NCBI GenBank assembly: GCA_031406155.1
Contig: JANOGW010000059.1
Span: 94,526-158,525 of the forward strand
Origin: JACMNW01 sp031406155
GTDB taxonomy: Bacteria; Pseudomonadota; Alphaproteobacteria; Rhodobacterales; Rhodobacteraceae
DNA length: 64,000 nucleotides
Direction of reading: 5' to 3'
The notes under the pieces were generated by a model that saw only the letters and a list, made by a program, of their open reading frames with translations, ran no database searches and was not told the origin of the DNA. The translations under genes were made by a program, and so were the position numbers. Of this stretch, positions 17,698-25,850 are shown piece by piece; positions within the stretch are counted from its first letter, which is position 1; each line of letters starts with the position of its first letter.

Positions 17698-18309
17698 TCA
17701 GCCCTTCAGCGTCGTCTGAGGAATTTCGTCAAGCGTCTGATTTATCGTACGTAAAACAAGCGCGGTAAGCTGGGCGTGCTGCTGCCCCGATGCGCAGGCC
17801 TGCATCGCACTTGCCTTGATCATCAGGATGACAAGCGAGGCATGACCGGAATAAAGCTCAATCGTCGTTGCCATGCTTAGGCCACTGGTGATGGAAAACA
17901 CGGTCATCAGGTACCGGGTCAGATCAATCTCCATCCGGCCGACAATCGCAGCGATTTCTGGTTTCCGCAGGGCGACAGCCGTGATTTCGGCCCAAAGCTG
18001 GCCATCCTGATTGCAAAGGTTGTCTTCAACATGCCGCCTGATGGTCATACGCAGGGTCAGCATCGGGTCAGCAGAACCGATGATGACGGAAAAATCGCGC
18101 TCGATCGCTGCTAGATCACCGGTGATGATCGCTTCGACAATCGCCGCTTTGGAGGGAAAATAGCGGTAGAAATTGCCAACGCTCATCCCGGCTTCGCGCG
18201 CCAAATCCTGCATGGAAGCGCCATCGAAGCCCTTTTCCATGAAGGCGCGTCGGATCGACGCCAAGATCACGGCGCTGCGAAGATCAGAAGGAGGTGCGGA
18301 CACCGTCAT
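17698..18309 (-). CDS. TetR/AcrR family transcriptional regulator
   Basis: 203 residues. The N-terminal helix-turn-helix reads DLAREAGMSVGNFYRYFPSK at roughly 35-54, the classic TetR recognition segment. The rest is an alpha-helical ligand domain. As first gene of the efflux operon it probably represses itself and the pump. A perfect 16-bp palindrome lies 55 bp upstream of its ATG, next to a candidate promoter, and a second short palindrome (TTTACGTAAA) overlaps the start. The effector is unknown. Confidence 0.92.
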   Translation of the reverse strand: MTVSAPPSDLRSAVILASIRRAFMEKGFDGASMQDLAREAGMSVGNFYRYFPSKAAIVEAIITGDLAAIERDFSVIIGSADPMLTLRMTIRRHVEDNLCNQDGQLWAEITAVALRKPEIAAIVGRMEIDLTRYLMTVFSITSGLSMATTIELYSGHASLVILMIKASAMQACASGQQHAQLTALVLRTINQTLDEIPQTTLKG

Positions 18310-18363
18310 TTACGTAAAGTCCCACTTGCGGCTTGCGCTGCGAAGTTGGCTGCAGCGCAGAAA

Positions 18364-18379
18364 GAATGAACGTTCATTC
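18364..18379. promoter_or_regulatory. Candidate TetR operator (perfect 16-bp palindrome)
   Basis: GAATGAACGTTCATTC is a perfect inverted repeat. On the minus strand it begins four bases after a weak -10, so it covers the expected transcription start. The size and symmetry match TetR-family operators. No protein-binding evidence exists here. Confidence 0.7.
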
Positions 18380-18382
18380 ACG

Positions 18383-18411
18383 GTAATTGGGAAGAGTGAC
18401 GCAAAGGTCAA
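18383..18411 (-). promoter_or_regulatory. Candidate promoter of the tetR-MFP-RND operon
   Basis: On the minus strand, TTGACC (18411-18406) is followed after 17 bases by AATTAC (18388-18383). The -35 is good and the -10 is weak. The palindromic operator candidate starts four bases downstream, an arrangement expected for a repressible promoter. Confidence 0.45.
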
Positions 18412-18512
18412 GTGGCGGGCTGTCACATCGACCAGATATCCACAGGGATTTCGACGAGCTTTCGCTTTTTGCAACGCCCGCCGCTCAATAATTGTGCAGA
18501 TCTAGCCGCTGA

Positions 18513-19544
18513 TCACTCCGTTGCAGAGGATCGGGCCCAGAGGTTGACCGCTTCTTCCGACGAGATCAGGTCGATCTGCGTCAGTTCATCTGCCGTGAAG
18601 TCCAGATTCGCGATGGCACCCGCACAATCGACAACCTGTTCCGGTTTGGACGCCCCGATCAACGCCGTGGTGATCATTCCGCCGCGCAGCACCCAGGCCA
18701 GCGCCATTTGCGCCAGGGTTTGGCCACGCTTTTGCGCCATTGCATCCAGCGCGCGAACAGACTCGATTGCGCGCGGGGTAATCACCGCCGGATCAAGGCT
18801 TTTGCCTTGTGACGCACGGCTGCCTTCGGGAATGCCTTTTAGATATTTTCGAGTCAGAATGCCTTGGGCAAGCGGCGTGAAGGCGATGGACCCTATGCCA
18901 AGATCGGCCAGCGTCTCGCGCAGACCGTCTTTTTCGACCCAGCGATTGAGGATGTTGTAGCTCGGCTGGTGGATCAAACACGGCGTGCCGAGCGATTGCA
19001 AAATCGCAACGGCTTCACGGGTTTTCGCGGAATTATAGCTGGAAAGGCCGACATACTGCGCGCGTCCCGACCGCACGATGTGATCGAGCGCGCCCATGGT
19101 TTCTTCCAGCGGCGTATCGGGGTCAAAGCGGTGCGAATAGAAGATATCGACGTAATCAAGGCCCATGCGTTTGAGCGATTGATCACACGATGCGATCAGA
19201 TACTTGCGCGACCCCCATTCGCCGTAAGGGCCGTTCCACATGTGGTAGCCCGCTTTGGAAGAAATGATCAGCTCGTCGCGAACATGTTTGAAGTCAGTTT
19301 TCAGGATCTCGCCAAAAGCGGATTCGGCACTGCCCGCTGGGGGGCCATAGTTATTGGCCAGATCGAAATGGGTGATGCCATTGTCGAAGGCGGCATGGCA
19401 AATGGCGCGTTTGGTATCATGCGGCGTGTCATGCCCGAAGTTGTGCCACAGGCCCAGCGAAATGGCGGGCAGCATCAGCCCGGACCGGCCCGTGCGGCGA
19501 TAGATCATCCGGTCGTAGCGATTTTCGGCTGGGTGGTAGGTCAT
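18513..19544 (-). CDS. Aldo/keto reductase (YghZ-like)
   Basis: 343 residues from the ATG at 19544, which has AAGGG about 8 bases upstream and gives MTYHPAENRYDRMIYRRTG, aligning with the start of E. coli YghZ (L-glyceraldehyde-3-phosphate reductase). The catalytic tetrad is visible: Asp and Tyr in FDLANNYG, Lys in SSKAGYHMW, His in YSHRFDP. It is a soluble NADPH-dependent reductase of the AKR14-like type. It lies 76 bp downstream of xylA on the same strand, so it may be the last gene of the xylose operon, perhaps handling a sugar aldehyde. That link is inference. Confidence 0.88.
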   Translation of the reverse strand: MTYHPAENRYDRMIYRRTGRSGLMLPAISLGLWHNFGHDTPHDTKRAICHAAFDNGITHFDLANNYGPPAGSAESAFGEILKTDFKHVRDELIISSKAGYHMWNGPYGEWGSRKYLIASCDQSLKRMGLDYVDIFYSHRFDPDTPLEETMGALDHIVRSGRAQYVGLSSYNSAKTREAVAILQSLGTPCLIHQPSYNILNRWVEKDGLRETLADLGIGSIAFTPLAQGILTRKYLKGIPEGSRASQGKSLDPAVITPRAIESVRALDAMAQKRGQTLAQMALAWVLRGGMITTALIGASKPEQVVDCAGAIANLDFTADELTQIDLISSEEAVNLWARSSATE

Positions 19545-19568
19545 CTCGGCGCCCTTCATGGCGGGGGC

Positions 19569-19612
19569 GCGACTGACCCCACCGTCGCATGAGTATTTGG
19601 ACGAAGAAAAAG
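19569..19612. other. Short stem plus GAGTATTTGGACGAAGAA-type sequence
   Basis: A 5-bp stem (GCGAC/GTCGC, 10-base loop) is followed by GAGTATTTGGACGAAGAA in the gap between xylA and the aldo/keto reductase gene. From memory, similar GAGTATTT-purine-rich tails recur between genes in Rhodobacterales genomes, but I cannot verify that here. Its function is not known. Confidence 0.3.
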
Positions 19613-19620
19613 CTGCAAGG

Positions 19621-20922
19621 TCAGATGAAGCGGTTCCACAGGTTTTCAAGGCGCTCCTGTTTGCCCGAACGTGGGGTGGGATTGATGTTCTGGGCAAGGA
19701 CATCGGCGGCGATGGCATCCAGAGACGAGGTCAGCATGGCCTTGTTTTCAGCCTTGTCCCAGCCTGCATAGCGGTCTGCGCGGTTGGCTTCCAGACCCCC
19801 ATCGGCCAGCAGGGCGGCGGCGGCTTTCATGGCGCGCGCGCAGGTATCCATGCCACCGACATGCGCAAGGATCAGATCGGCCGGATCAAGGCTTTGACGG
19901 CGGATCTTGGCGTCAAAATTGGTGCCGCCGGTGGTATAGCCGCCTGCGCGCAAAATCTCGTAGAAGGCCACGGCCTTTTCGGCGTGATTGTTGGGGAATT
20001 GATCGGTGTCCCAGCCGGATTGATAGTCATTCCGGTTCATGTCGATAGACCCGAAAATGCCGAGGGAGGCTGCGAGAGCAATTTCATGCTCGAAGCTGTG
20101 ACCCGCAAGGATGGCGTGGCCCTGTTCGATGTTCACTTGAACCTCTTTTTCCAGCCCGAAACGCTGCAAAAAACCAAAGACAGTGGCGACATCGTAATCA
20201 TACTGATGTTTTGACGGTTCCTGCGGCTTCGGTTCGATCAGGATGGCCCCCTTGAAGCCCATCTTATGCTTGTATTCGACAACCATCGACAGGAACCGCC
20301 CCGCCTGTTCAGCCTCGCGCGACAGGTCGGTGTTCAGCAGCGTCTCGTACCCTTCGCGACCACCCCACAGCACATAGTTGGCACCGCCGAGTTTCATCGT
20401 GGCATCCATGCAGGATTTCACGGTTGCGGCAGCATAGGCGAACACCTCCGGATCGGGGTTAGTGGCGGCACCTGACATCCAGCGCTTGTGGGAGAAGAGA
20501 TTTGCCGTACCCCACAGCAGTTTGGTTTTATGGTTGGTTTGTTTGGTGCCGAGGTAATCAACGATTTCCTCAAGATTGCGTTTGCTTTCCGCGAAGGTGG
20601 CACCTTCTGGCCGAGCATCGGCATCGTGGAAGCAATAGAACGGAACGTCTAGGATATCGAACATTTCGAACGCGACATCGGCCTTCATCTTTGCCAGCGC
20701 CATGGTATCCCCGAACCATGGCCGATCAAAGGTCTGCCCGCCGAACGGGTCACCGCCCGGCCAGGCGAATGAATGCCAGTAGGCCACGGCAAAGCGCATG
20801 TGATCTTCCATGCGTTTGCCCATGATCACTTCATCCGGGTTGTAGTGGTGGAAGGCGAATTCGTTCGTTGACGACAGGCCTTCGTATGTGATCGCCGGAA
20901 TGTCTTTGAAAAAATCGGTCAT
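19621..20922 (-). CDS. xylA: Xylose isomerase
   Basis: 433 residues, the usual length of the cluster-II enzyme (E. coli XylA is 440). It converts D-xylose to D-xylulose in the cytoplasm. Catalytic His99 and Asp102 lie in FYCFHDADARPEG. The metal-site signature IEPKPQEPSKHQ is at 229-240, followed by VNIEQGHAILAGHSFEHE at 263-280. Its ATG overlaps the xylB stop by 4 bp. With XylB it channels xylose into the pentose phosphate pathway. Confidence 0.97.
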   Translation of the reverse strand: MTDFFKDIPAITYEGLSSTNEFAFHHYNPDEVIMGKRMEDHMRFAVAYWHSFAWPGGDPFGGQTFDRPWFGDTMALAKMKADVAFEMFDILDVPFYCFHDADARPEGATFAESKRNLEEIVDYLGTKQTNHKTKLLWGTANLFSHKRWMSGAATNPDPEVFAYAAATVKSCMDATMKLGGANYVLWGGREGYETLLNTDLSREAEQAGRFLSMVVEYKHKMGFKGAILIEPKPQEPSKHQYDYDVATVFGFLQRFGLEKEVQVNIEQGHAILAGHSFEHEIALAASLGIFGSIDMNRNDYQSGWDTDQFPNNHAEKAVAFYEILRAGGYTTGGTNFDAKIRRQSLDPADLILAHVGGMDTCARAMKAAAALLADGGLEANRADRYAGWDKAENKAMLTSSLDAIAADVLAQNINPTPRSGKQERLENLWNRFI

Positions 20923-22358
20923 GGCAGATCCTTGATAGCAGTTTGGGCGGCGCGGAAACGGGCGTGACCCGCATCGAAAGCCGCAGACAGGGCGTGTACA
21001 GGGTCTATTTGACGGGCGATGGCAGGCAGCGTGGCAATCTCTGCGCCAGCACCGGTTGCAGCCATAAGGCCAAGTCGTGCCGCGCCGAATGCACCGCCGA
21101 AATCACCGGCGACCGGCACTGAGACAGGGCAATTCAATGCGGTTGCGATGGCAGACAGCCAATAGTCGGACCTCGATCCGCCCCCTACGGCCAGCAGGTG
21201 CTTCAATTTGGTGCCAGTGGCGGCCAGTGCATCGCGGCAATCGCGGATCGCGTAGGTTACACCTTCCAGCACCGCGCGGGTGCCTGCATCGCGGTCGGTG
21301 GCGTGTTCAAGGCCAAGAAACGCGCCACGCACGGATGCCGAATTCAACGGTGTGCGTTCGCCGCCAAGATAGGGCAGGAACAGCGTCTTTCCGGGTGCTT
21401 GCAAGGCCGACAGGGCTTTTGTCAGATCGGCGGCAGCAGCCCCTACCATCCCCGCATACCAGTTCAGCGAATCCGTCGCAGACAGCACAACCCCCATCTG
21501 GTGCCACGTGTTCGGAAGCGCATGGCAAAACGTGTGAACGGCGGTGGCAGGATCGGGGTGATAGCCGTTGTTTGCCGCAAACAACACGCCGGACGTGCCA
21601 AGGGAAACGAATGCTTCCCCCGCGCGCACCACGCCAACACCCACGCCTGATGCCGCGTTGTCACCGCCGCCGCCGGCGATGACCACAGTCTTGGGCAGGC
21701 CCCAACGACCGGCAAGTGCGGCGCGAAGCGTGCCGGAAACAGCAGAACCTTCAACCAGACGCGGCATCTGCGCGCGCGACAGACCGGTGGCGGTCAGCAG
21801 ATCATCCGACCAGTCGCGCGCGCCAGTATCAAACCATGCCGTGCCGGCAGAATCGGACATCTCGCCCACATGATCACCAGTCAGCCACAGCCGCAAATAG
21901 TCTTTTGGCAATAGGATCTTCGCGATCCTGCCCCAAAGCGCGGGCTCGTGCCTGCGGACCCAATCCACCTTTGGCGCCGTGAAACCGGGGAAAACGATGT
22001 TGCCCGAAATGCGCCGGAACATCGGATCGGCATCAAGATCTGCGGCTTCGTCCGCGCTTCGGGTGTCGTTCCACAGCATGCAGGGGCGCAGCACCTCGTC
22101 GGTCGCATCCAGCAAGGTAGCCCCGTGCATGTGGCCGGAAAGGCCAATGCCCTGCACGCGTGCAAGACCTTGCACCGCCAGCGCATCCATGACCGCTTCC
22201 GCCGCAGCGATCCAGTCGCTGGGCGCTTGTTCAGACCAGCCATCATGCGGGCGGCTAACGGTCAGAGGTGCGCTCGCCTCGGCCAGCACGCGCTGGTCAT
22301 CGTCGATCAGGATACCCTTCAGGCCCGAGGTTCCAAGATCAAGCCCCAGATACATCAC
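20919..22358 (-). CDS. xylB: Xylulokinase (FGGY family)
   Basis: 479 residues. The N-terminal phosphate-binding segment LGLDLGTSGLKGILID, the central GGGGDNAASGVGVG and the C-terminal AVGGGSRSDYWLSAIA are characteristic of FGGY carbohydrate kinases, and the neighbours identify the sugar as D-xylulose. Its ATG overlaps the stop of the xylG gene by 4 bp, and its own stop overlaps xylA, so transporter and catabolic genes are translationally linked. Confidence 0.95.
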   Translation of the reverse strand: MMYLGLDLGTSGLKGILIDDDQRVLAEASAPLTVSRPHDGWSEQAPSDWIAAAEAVMDALAVQGLARVQGIGLSGHMHGATLLDATDEVLRPCMLWNDTRSADEAADLDADPMFRRISGNIVFPGFTAPKVDWVRRHEPALWGRIAKILLPKDYLRLWLTGDHVGEMSDSAGTAWFDTGARDWSDDLLTATGLSRAQMPRLVEGSAVSGTLRAALAGRWGLPKTVVIAGGGGDNAASGVGVGVVRAGEAFVSLGTSGVLFAANNGYHPDPATAVHTFCHALPNTWHQMGVVLSATDSLNWYAGMVGAAAADLTKALSALQAPGKTLFLPYLGGERTPLNSASVRGAFLGLEHATDRDAGTRAVLEGVTYAIRDCRDALAATGTKLKHLLAVGGGSRSDYWLSAIATALNCPVSVPVAGDFGGAFGAARLGLMAATGAGAEIATLPAIARQIDPVHALSAAFDAGHARFRAAQTAIKDLP

Positions 22359-23113
22359 GCAGCCTTTGCAGGTTTCTTGCCCAGAATGATCATACCGAGG
22401 ATGTCTTCATCGGTGACATCGTTGACGTTCACTGTACCGACCAGCTGGCCGTTCTTCATCACGGACGCGCGGTCGCACAGCTTCATCACGTTGTGAATGT
22501 CATGTTCGATCAGGAAGATGCCCAATCCTTGCGCCTTCAGTTCCTGGATAAGCTCCGACACCATCTGGGTTTCTTGCGGGCCAAGGGCTGCGGTCGGCTC
22601 GTCCATGATCAGGATCCGGGCGTTGAAATAGACCGCGCGGGCGATGGCAACCGACTGGCGCTGCCCACCCGACAGGGCCGATACCGGCACGTTGAACTTG
22701 CGGAAGTTCGGGTTCAGACGCTTCAGGATCTTGCGGGTTTCCGCCTCCATCTTGCTGTCGTTCACAAAACCCATTGGCGACACCAGTTCGCGGCCCAGAA
22801 ACAGGTTCGACGCCGCATCAAGATTGTCGGCAAGTGCAAGCGTCTGATAAATCGTCTCGATGTTCTGGGCGCGGGCGTCGCGGGGATTGTTGATCTCGAC
22901 CTTTTCGCCATTGATCAGGATATCGCCGCTGTCGGCCTGATAGGCACCCGACAGACACTTGATCAGGGTCGATTTGCCAGCCCCGTTATGACCCAGCAGG
23001 CCGACAACCTCGCCGGGGTAAAGATCGACCGTCACATGATCGACAGCCTTGATGCCGCCAAATGAGATCGAGATATCGCGCAATTCGACCAGCGGCGTTC
23101 CCTTGTTCATCAT
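22355..23113 (-). CDS. xylG: Sugar ABC transporter ATPase, single-domain XylG/FrcA type
   Basis: 252 residues starting at the first of two adjacent ATGs, 7 bases after AGGGG. Walker A is GHNGAGKST at 41-49, the signature LSGGQ is at 147-151, and Walker B ILIMDE ends at 172. E. coli XylG carries two fused ATPase domains (about 513 residues), whereas this has one, as in FrcA of rhizobia, so a homodimer must drive transport. It follows the permease by 10 bp. Confidence 0.93.
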   Translation of the reverse strand: MMNKGTPLVELRDISISFGGIKAVDHVTVDLYPGEVVGLLGHNGAGKSTLIKCLSGAYQADSGDILINGEKVEINNPRDARAQNIETIYQTLALADNLDAASNLFLGRELVSPMGFVNDSKMEAETRKILKRLNPNFRKFNVPVSALSGGQRQSVAIARAVYFNARILIMDEPTAALGPQETQMVSELIQELKAQGLGIFLIEHDIHNVMKLCDRASVMKNGQLVGTVNVNDVTDEDILGMIILGKKPAKAA

Positions 23114-23123
23114 GGCGTGCCCC

Positions 23124-24452
23124 TCACTTGACTTTTTTGCGGTAAAGATTGTCGAGATAGACGGCCAGCACCAGAACAAGGCCAACGACAATGCGCTGAA
23201 TGGCACTGTCAAACCCGATCAGCACCATACCTGATTGCAGGCTTTGCATCACCAGCGCGCCGAGGATTGCGCCATAAATCGTGCCCAGCCCCCCCGCCAG
23301 CGACGTGCCGCCGATGACCGCAGCTGCAATGACATAAAGCTCGTCCAGTGTGCCCAGCGCGTTGGTCGCCGAATTCAGGCGGGCGCTTGCGATCACGGCG
23401 GCAAGTCCGGACAACATGCCCATCAGCGAGAATATCTTCAGCGTCATCCAGCGGGTGTTGATCCCCGCCAGAGCCGCCGCTTCGGGGTTGCCACCGATGG
23501 CAAAGACGTAGCGGCCAAAACGGGTGCGCGTCATCATGATGGTCATCAAAATGCCAACCACGATCAGGATCAGCACGGGAATGGCAAAACCATGGCTGAT
23601 GAAGGTGCCCTCGGGCAGGGTTTGCCCGGTCGCCTTGGCATAGTCCGCGACAATGCCCTTGGGCCAAGGATAGGCATTTACCAGCAAGACAGACCCGATA
23701 ATAGCACCGCATCCGACCGCCGCCAAAAGCGCTTCGGCCCACATCGGGCGCAGGCGGAAATCATGCACCCGGCGCTGTGCACGACCCGAGTGCAGCAGCC
23801 AAAGCACCCCACCGCAAGCCAGCAGCCCCACAATCCAGCTGCCCGTGGAACCGACTGCGCCATAGGGCCCGCCGCCAAGCAAGGCAAAGGTGGAATCAAC
23901 CGGCGAGATGGTTTTGCCACCCGCCGAAATGAACGCCATGCCGCGCCAGACCATCAGCCCGCCCAGCGTAACAATGAAAGACGGAATACCGCGATAGGCG
24001 ATCAGCCAGCCATGGAACGCCCCGATCAACGCGCCCAACGCGAGCCCGACAAATGCGGTGATGATCCAGATCGACCAATGGCCAAGGCCGACGTAGGCCG
24101 GCAACATTTCGACCTGCAAGATGCCCATCGCCATGCCGGTGACGCCGATGATCGACCCGACCGACAGATCAATGTTCCGCGTCACGATGACCAGAACCAT
24201 GCCGGTCGCCATGATGCCGATGGAGGACGTCTGCACTGACAGGTTCCACAGGTTGCGCGGTGTCAGAAAGGCACCGGCCCCGTTGAAAACCACGCCATAA
24301 AGATGAAAGCCACCCCAGATCAACAACAGCGCGCCGAGCATTCCTAACAGCCGGGTGTCAATCTCGGTCGCATGCAGGAAACGCGCGACAGGGCCACCTT
24401 GATGGTCTGGCCCCGTCGTTGCGGAAGTTGTTGGAGGGTGGGCTTGGGTCAT
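23124..24452 (-). CDS. xylH: D-xylose ABC transporter permease
   Basis: 442 residues from the ATG at 24452; in-frame ATGs at 24464 and 24554 are alternatives, and no convincing ribosome-binding site decides between them. About ten hydrophobic helices are seen. The family segment TRNIDLSVGSIIGVTGM lies in the first half and the conserved loop AIGGNPEAAALAGIN in the second. The N-terminus is a Pro/Thr-rich soluble extension. It forms the membrane channel for xylose. A strong hairpin separates it from xylF. Confidence 0.92.
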   Translation of the reverse strand: MTQAHPPTTSATTGPDHQGGPVARFLHATEIDTRLLGMLGALLLIWGGFHLYGVVFNGAGAFLTPRNLWNLSVQTSSIGIMATGMVLVIVTRNIDLSVGSIIGVTGMAMGILQVEMLPAYVGLGHWSIWIITAFVGLALGALIGAFHGWLIAYRGIPSFIVTLGGLMVWRGMAFISAGGKTISPVDSTFALLGGGPYGAVGSTGSWIVGLLACGGVLWLLHSGRAQRRVHDFRLRPMWAEALLAAVGCGAIIGSVLLVNAYPWPKGIVADYAKATGQTLPEGTFISHGFAIPVLILIVVGILMTIMMTRTRFGRYVFAIGGNPEAAALAGINTRWMTLKIFSLMGMLSGLAAVIASARLNSATNALGTLDELYVIAAAVIGGTSLAGGLGTIYGAILGALVMQSLQSGMVLIGFDSAIQRIVVGLVLVLAVYLDNLYRKKVK

Positions 24453-24569
24453 GTCCGGGTCCATCGCTGCTGAAGGGAAGGGAGGCGGCACATTGTGCTG
24501 ATCTGGCGTTTTTGCCGCACCAAGGCCCGCAGGGGGGTCGGGCAGCGTATCCATTGGAATTTGGAGATA

Positions 24570-24597
24570 TCGGCGCCGGCCATGTGGCCGACGCCGA
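24570..24597 (-). other. Strong intergenic hairpin between xylF and xylH
   Basis: A 12-base stem (TCGGCGTCGGCC pairing with GGCCGGCGCCGA in the minus-strand RNA, one G-U pair) with a 4-base ACAT loop, 15 bases after the xylF stop. No U-run follows, so it is not a typical terminator. Such hairpins behind binding-protein genes often shield the upstream mRNA so that binding protein outnumbers permease. This use is inferred. Confidence 0.7.
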
Positions 24598-24612
24598 AAA
24601 GTCAGTCGGCCA

Positions 24613-25638
24613 TTACTGGCAGGCAGCGACGCCTTCCATGGCACCTTCGCAAGCCGCTTCTTTCGAAATGTGACCAGCGTCGATAGCAAGGTTCAGCGTG
24701 TCTTTGGTGATCGGTGTCGGATCAAGCAGAATGGCGTTCATTTCAACGCCTTTTTCACCGCCGGAGAACTTCACAGCACCGGCAACAGAATCCAGCGCTG
24801 CACCACCGGCAAGTGCCGATGCGATCTCACCGGCAGCTTTACCCAGCTGACGCGAGTCTTTCCAAACCGAAACGGTCTGGTTGCCGCGTGCAACTCGGTT
24901 GATCGCGGCAAGATCACCATCCTGGCCACCGACCGGGATATTCAGGCCCTGTGCGGCAAGTGCCGCAATGACGCCGCCTGCCATGCCGTCGTTTTGTGCA
25001 AGAACTGCATCGACGGCGTTGTTGTTGGCGGTAAGAATCTGCTCCATGTTCTTCTGAGCATTTTCTGGCTTCCAGCCGTCGGAGAACGACTCGCCTACAA
25101 TCTTGATTGTACCGCCGTCAACGCCAGGCTGAATCACGCTCATCATGCCCTGCAGCAGGAACCCTGCATTCGGATCGCCGGGATCGCCCTTGATGATCGC
25201 GTAATTGCCATCTGGCTTTGCAGCCACAACGGACTCCGCGATGATGCGGCCAACGCCGATGTTGTCAAATGTCAGATAGAAGGTGCGCGCATCTTCGATC
25301 AGACGGTCATAGCCGACAACCGGAATGCCTTCGGCTGCTGCGGCTTCGATCGCAGGCCCAATGGCGTCTTTGTCCCATGCGTTGATGATCAGGGCATTCG
25401 CACCCTGCGAGATCAACGATTCGATATCCGTCAACTGCTTGGCTGACGACGATTCTGCATCAGACGAAATGTACTCGTCACCAGCAGCTTCAATCGCCGC
25501 TTTCATCGCAGCTTCGTCGATCTTCCAGCGCTCTTCCTGGAAGCTTGCCCAGGACACGCCGATTTTCTTGCCTTCAGCCAGTGCAGCGGTCGAGAAACCG
25601 GTCGCGGCGATGACTGCCAGCAGAATTGCATTACGCAT
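24613..25638 (-). CDS. xylF: D-xylose ABC transporter substrate-binding protein
   Basis: 341 residues. The start is the ATG with GGGAGGA 6 bases upstream, the strongest ribosome-binding site in the locus, and it yields a classic Sec signal (cleavage after ALA-21). The mature protein begins EGKKIGVSWASFQEERW and contains the ribose/xylose-binding family segments ALIINAWDKDAIGPAIEAA and VLAQNDGMAGGVIAAL. It captures xylose in the periplasm for XylH/XylG. As first gene of the operon it is divergent from the ROK regulator, across a 212-bp control region. Confidence 0.95.
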   Translation of the reverse strand: MRNAILLAVIAATGFSTAALAEGKKIGVSWASFQEERWKIDEAAMKAAIEAAGDEYISSDAESSSAKQLTDIESLISQGANALIINAWDKDAIGPAIEAAAAEGIPVVGYDRLIEDARTFYLTFDNIGVGRIIAESVVAAKPDGNYAIIKGDPGDPNAGFLLQGMMSVIQPGVDGGTIKIVGESFSDGWKPENAQKNMEQILTANNNAVDAVLAQNDGMAGGVIAALAAQGLNIPVGGQDGDLAAINRVARGNQTVSVWKDSRQLGKAAGEIASALAGGAALDSVAGAVKFSGGEKGVEMNAILLDPTPITKDTLNLAIDAGHISKEAACEGAMEGVAACQ

Positions 25639-25702
25639 GATTATCCTCCCTATGGATGCGGCCAGCGAATGGCCGGTCCGACAGATTCGTCGGCACGCGG
25701 GA

Positions 25703-25731
25703 AAAATGGCGACAATAATTTCAGTTGTCAA
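25703..25731 (-). promoter_or_regulatory. Candidate xylF promoter with embedded inverted repeat
   Basis: On the minus strand TTGACA (25731-25726) is followed 17 bases later by a poor -10 (CATTTT). Between and overlapping them, GACAATAATTTCAGTTGTC (25711-25729) has 5-bp arms GACAA/TTGTC around a 9-base AT-rich centre. This is a plausible operator for the divergently encoded ROK repressor. The core is only moderately symmetric. Confidence 0.45.
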
Positions 25732-25850
25732 ATTAAAAAACATGGTGGAAGCTGTGATCTGGCTGTCAGAGGATAGGTTTTCGCCGCACTGCGGCAATAA
25801 GCAGCGCTAGGCGAAAGAAAACCCCCGTATTTTGTTAGGAGAGCGAAGAA

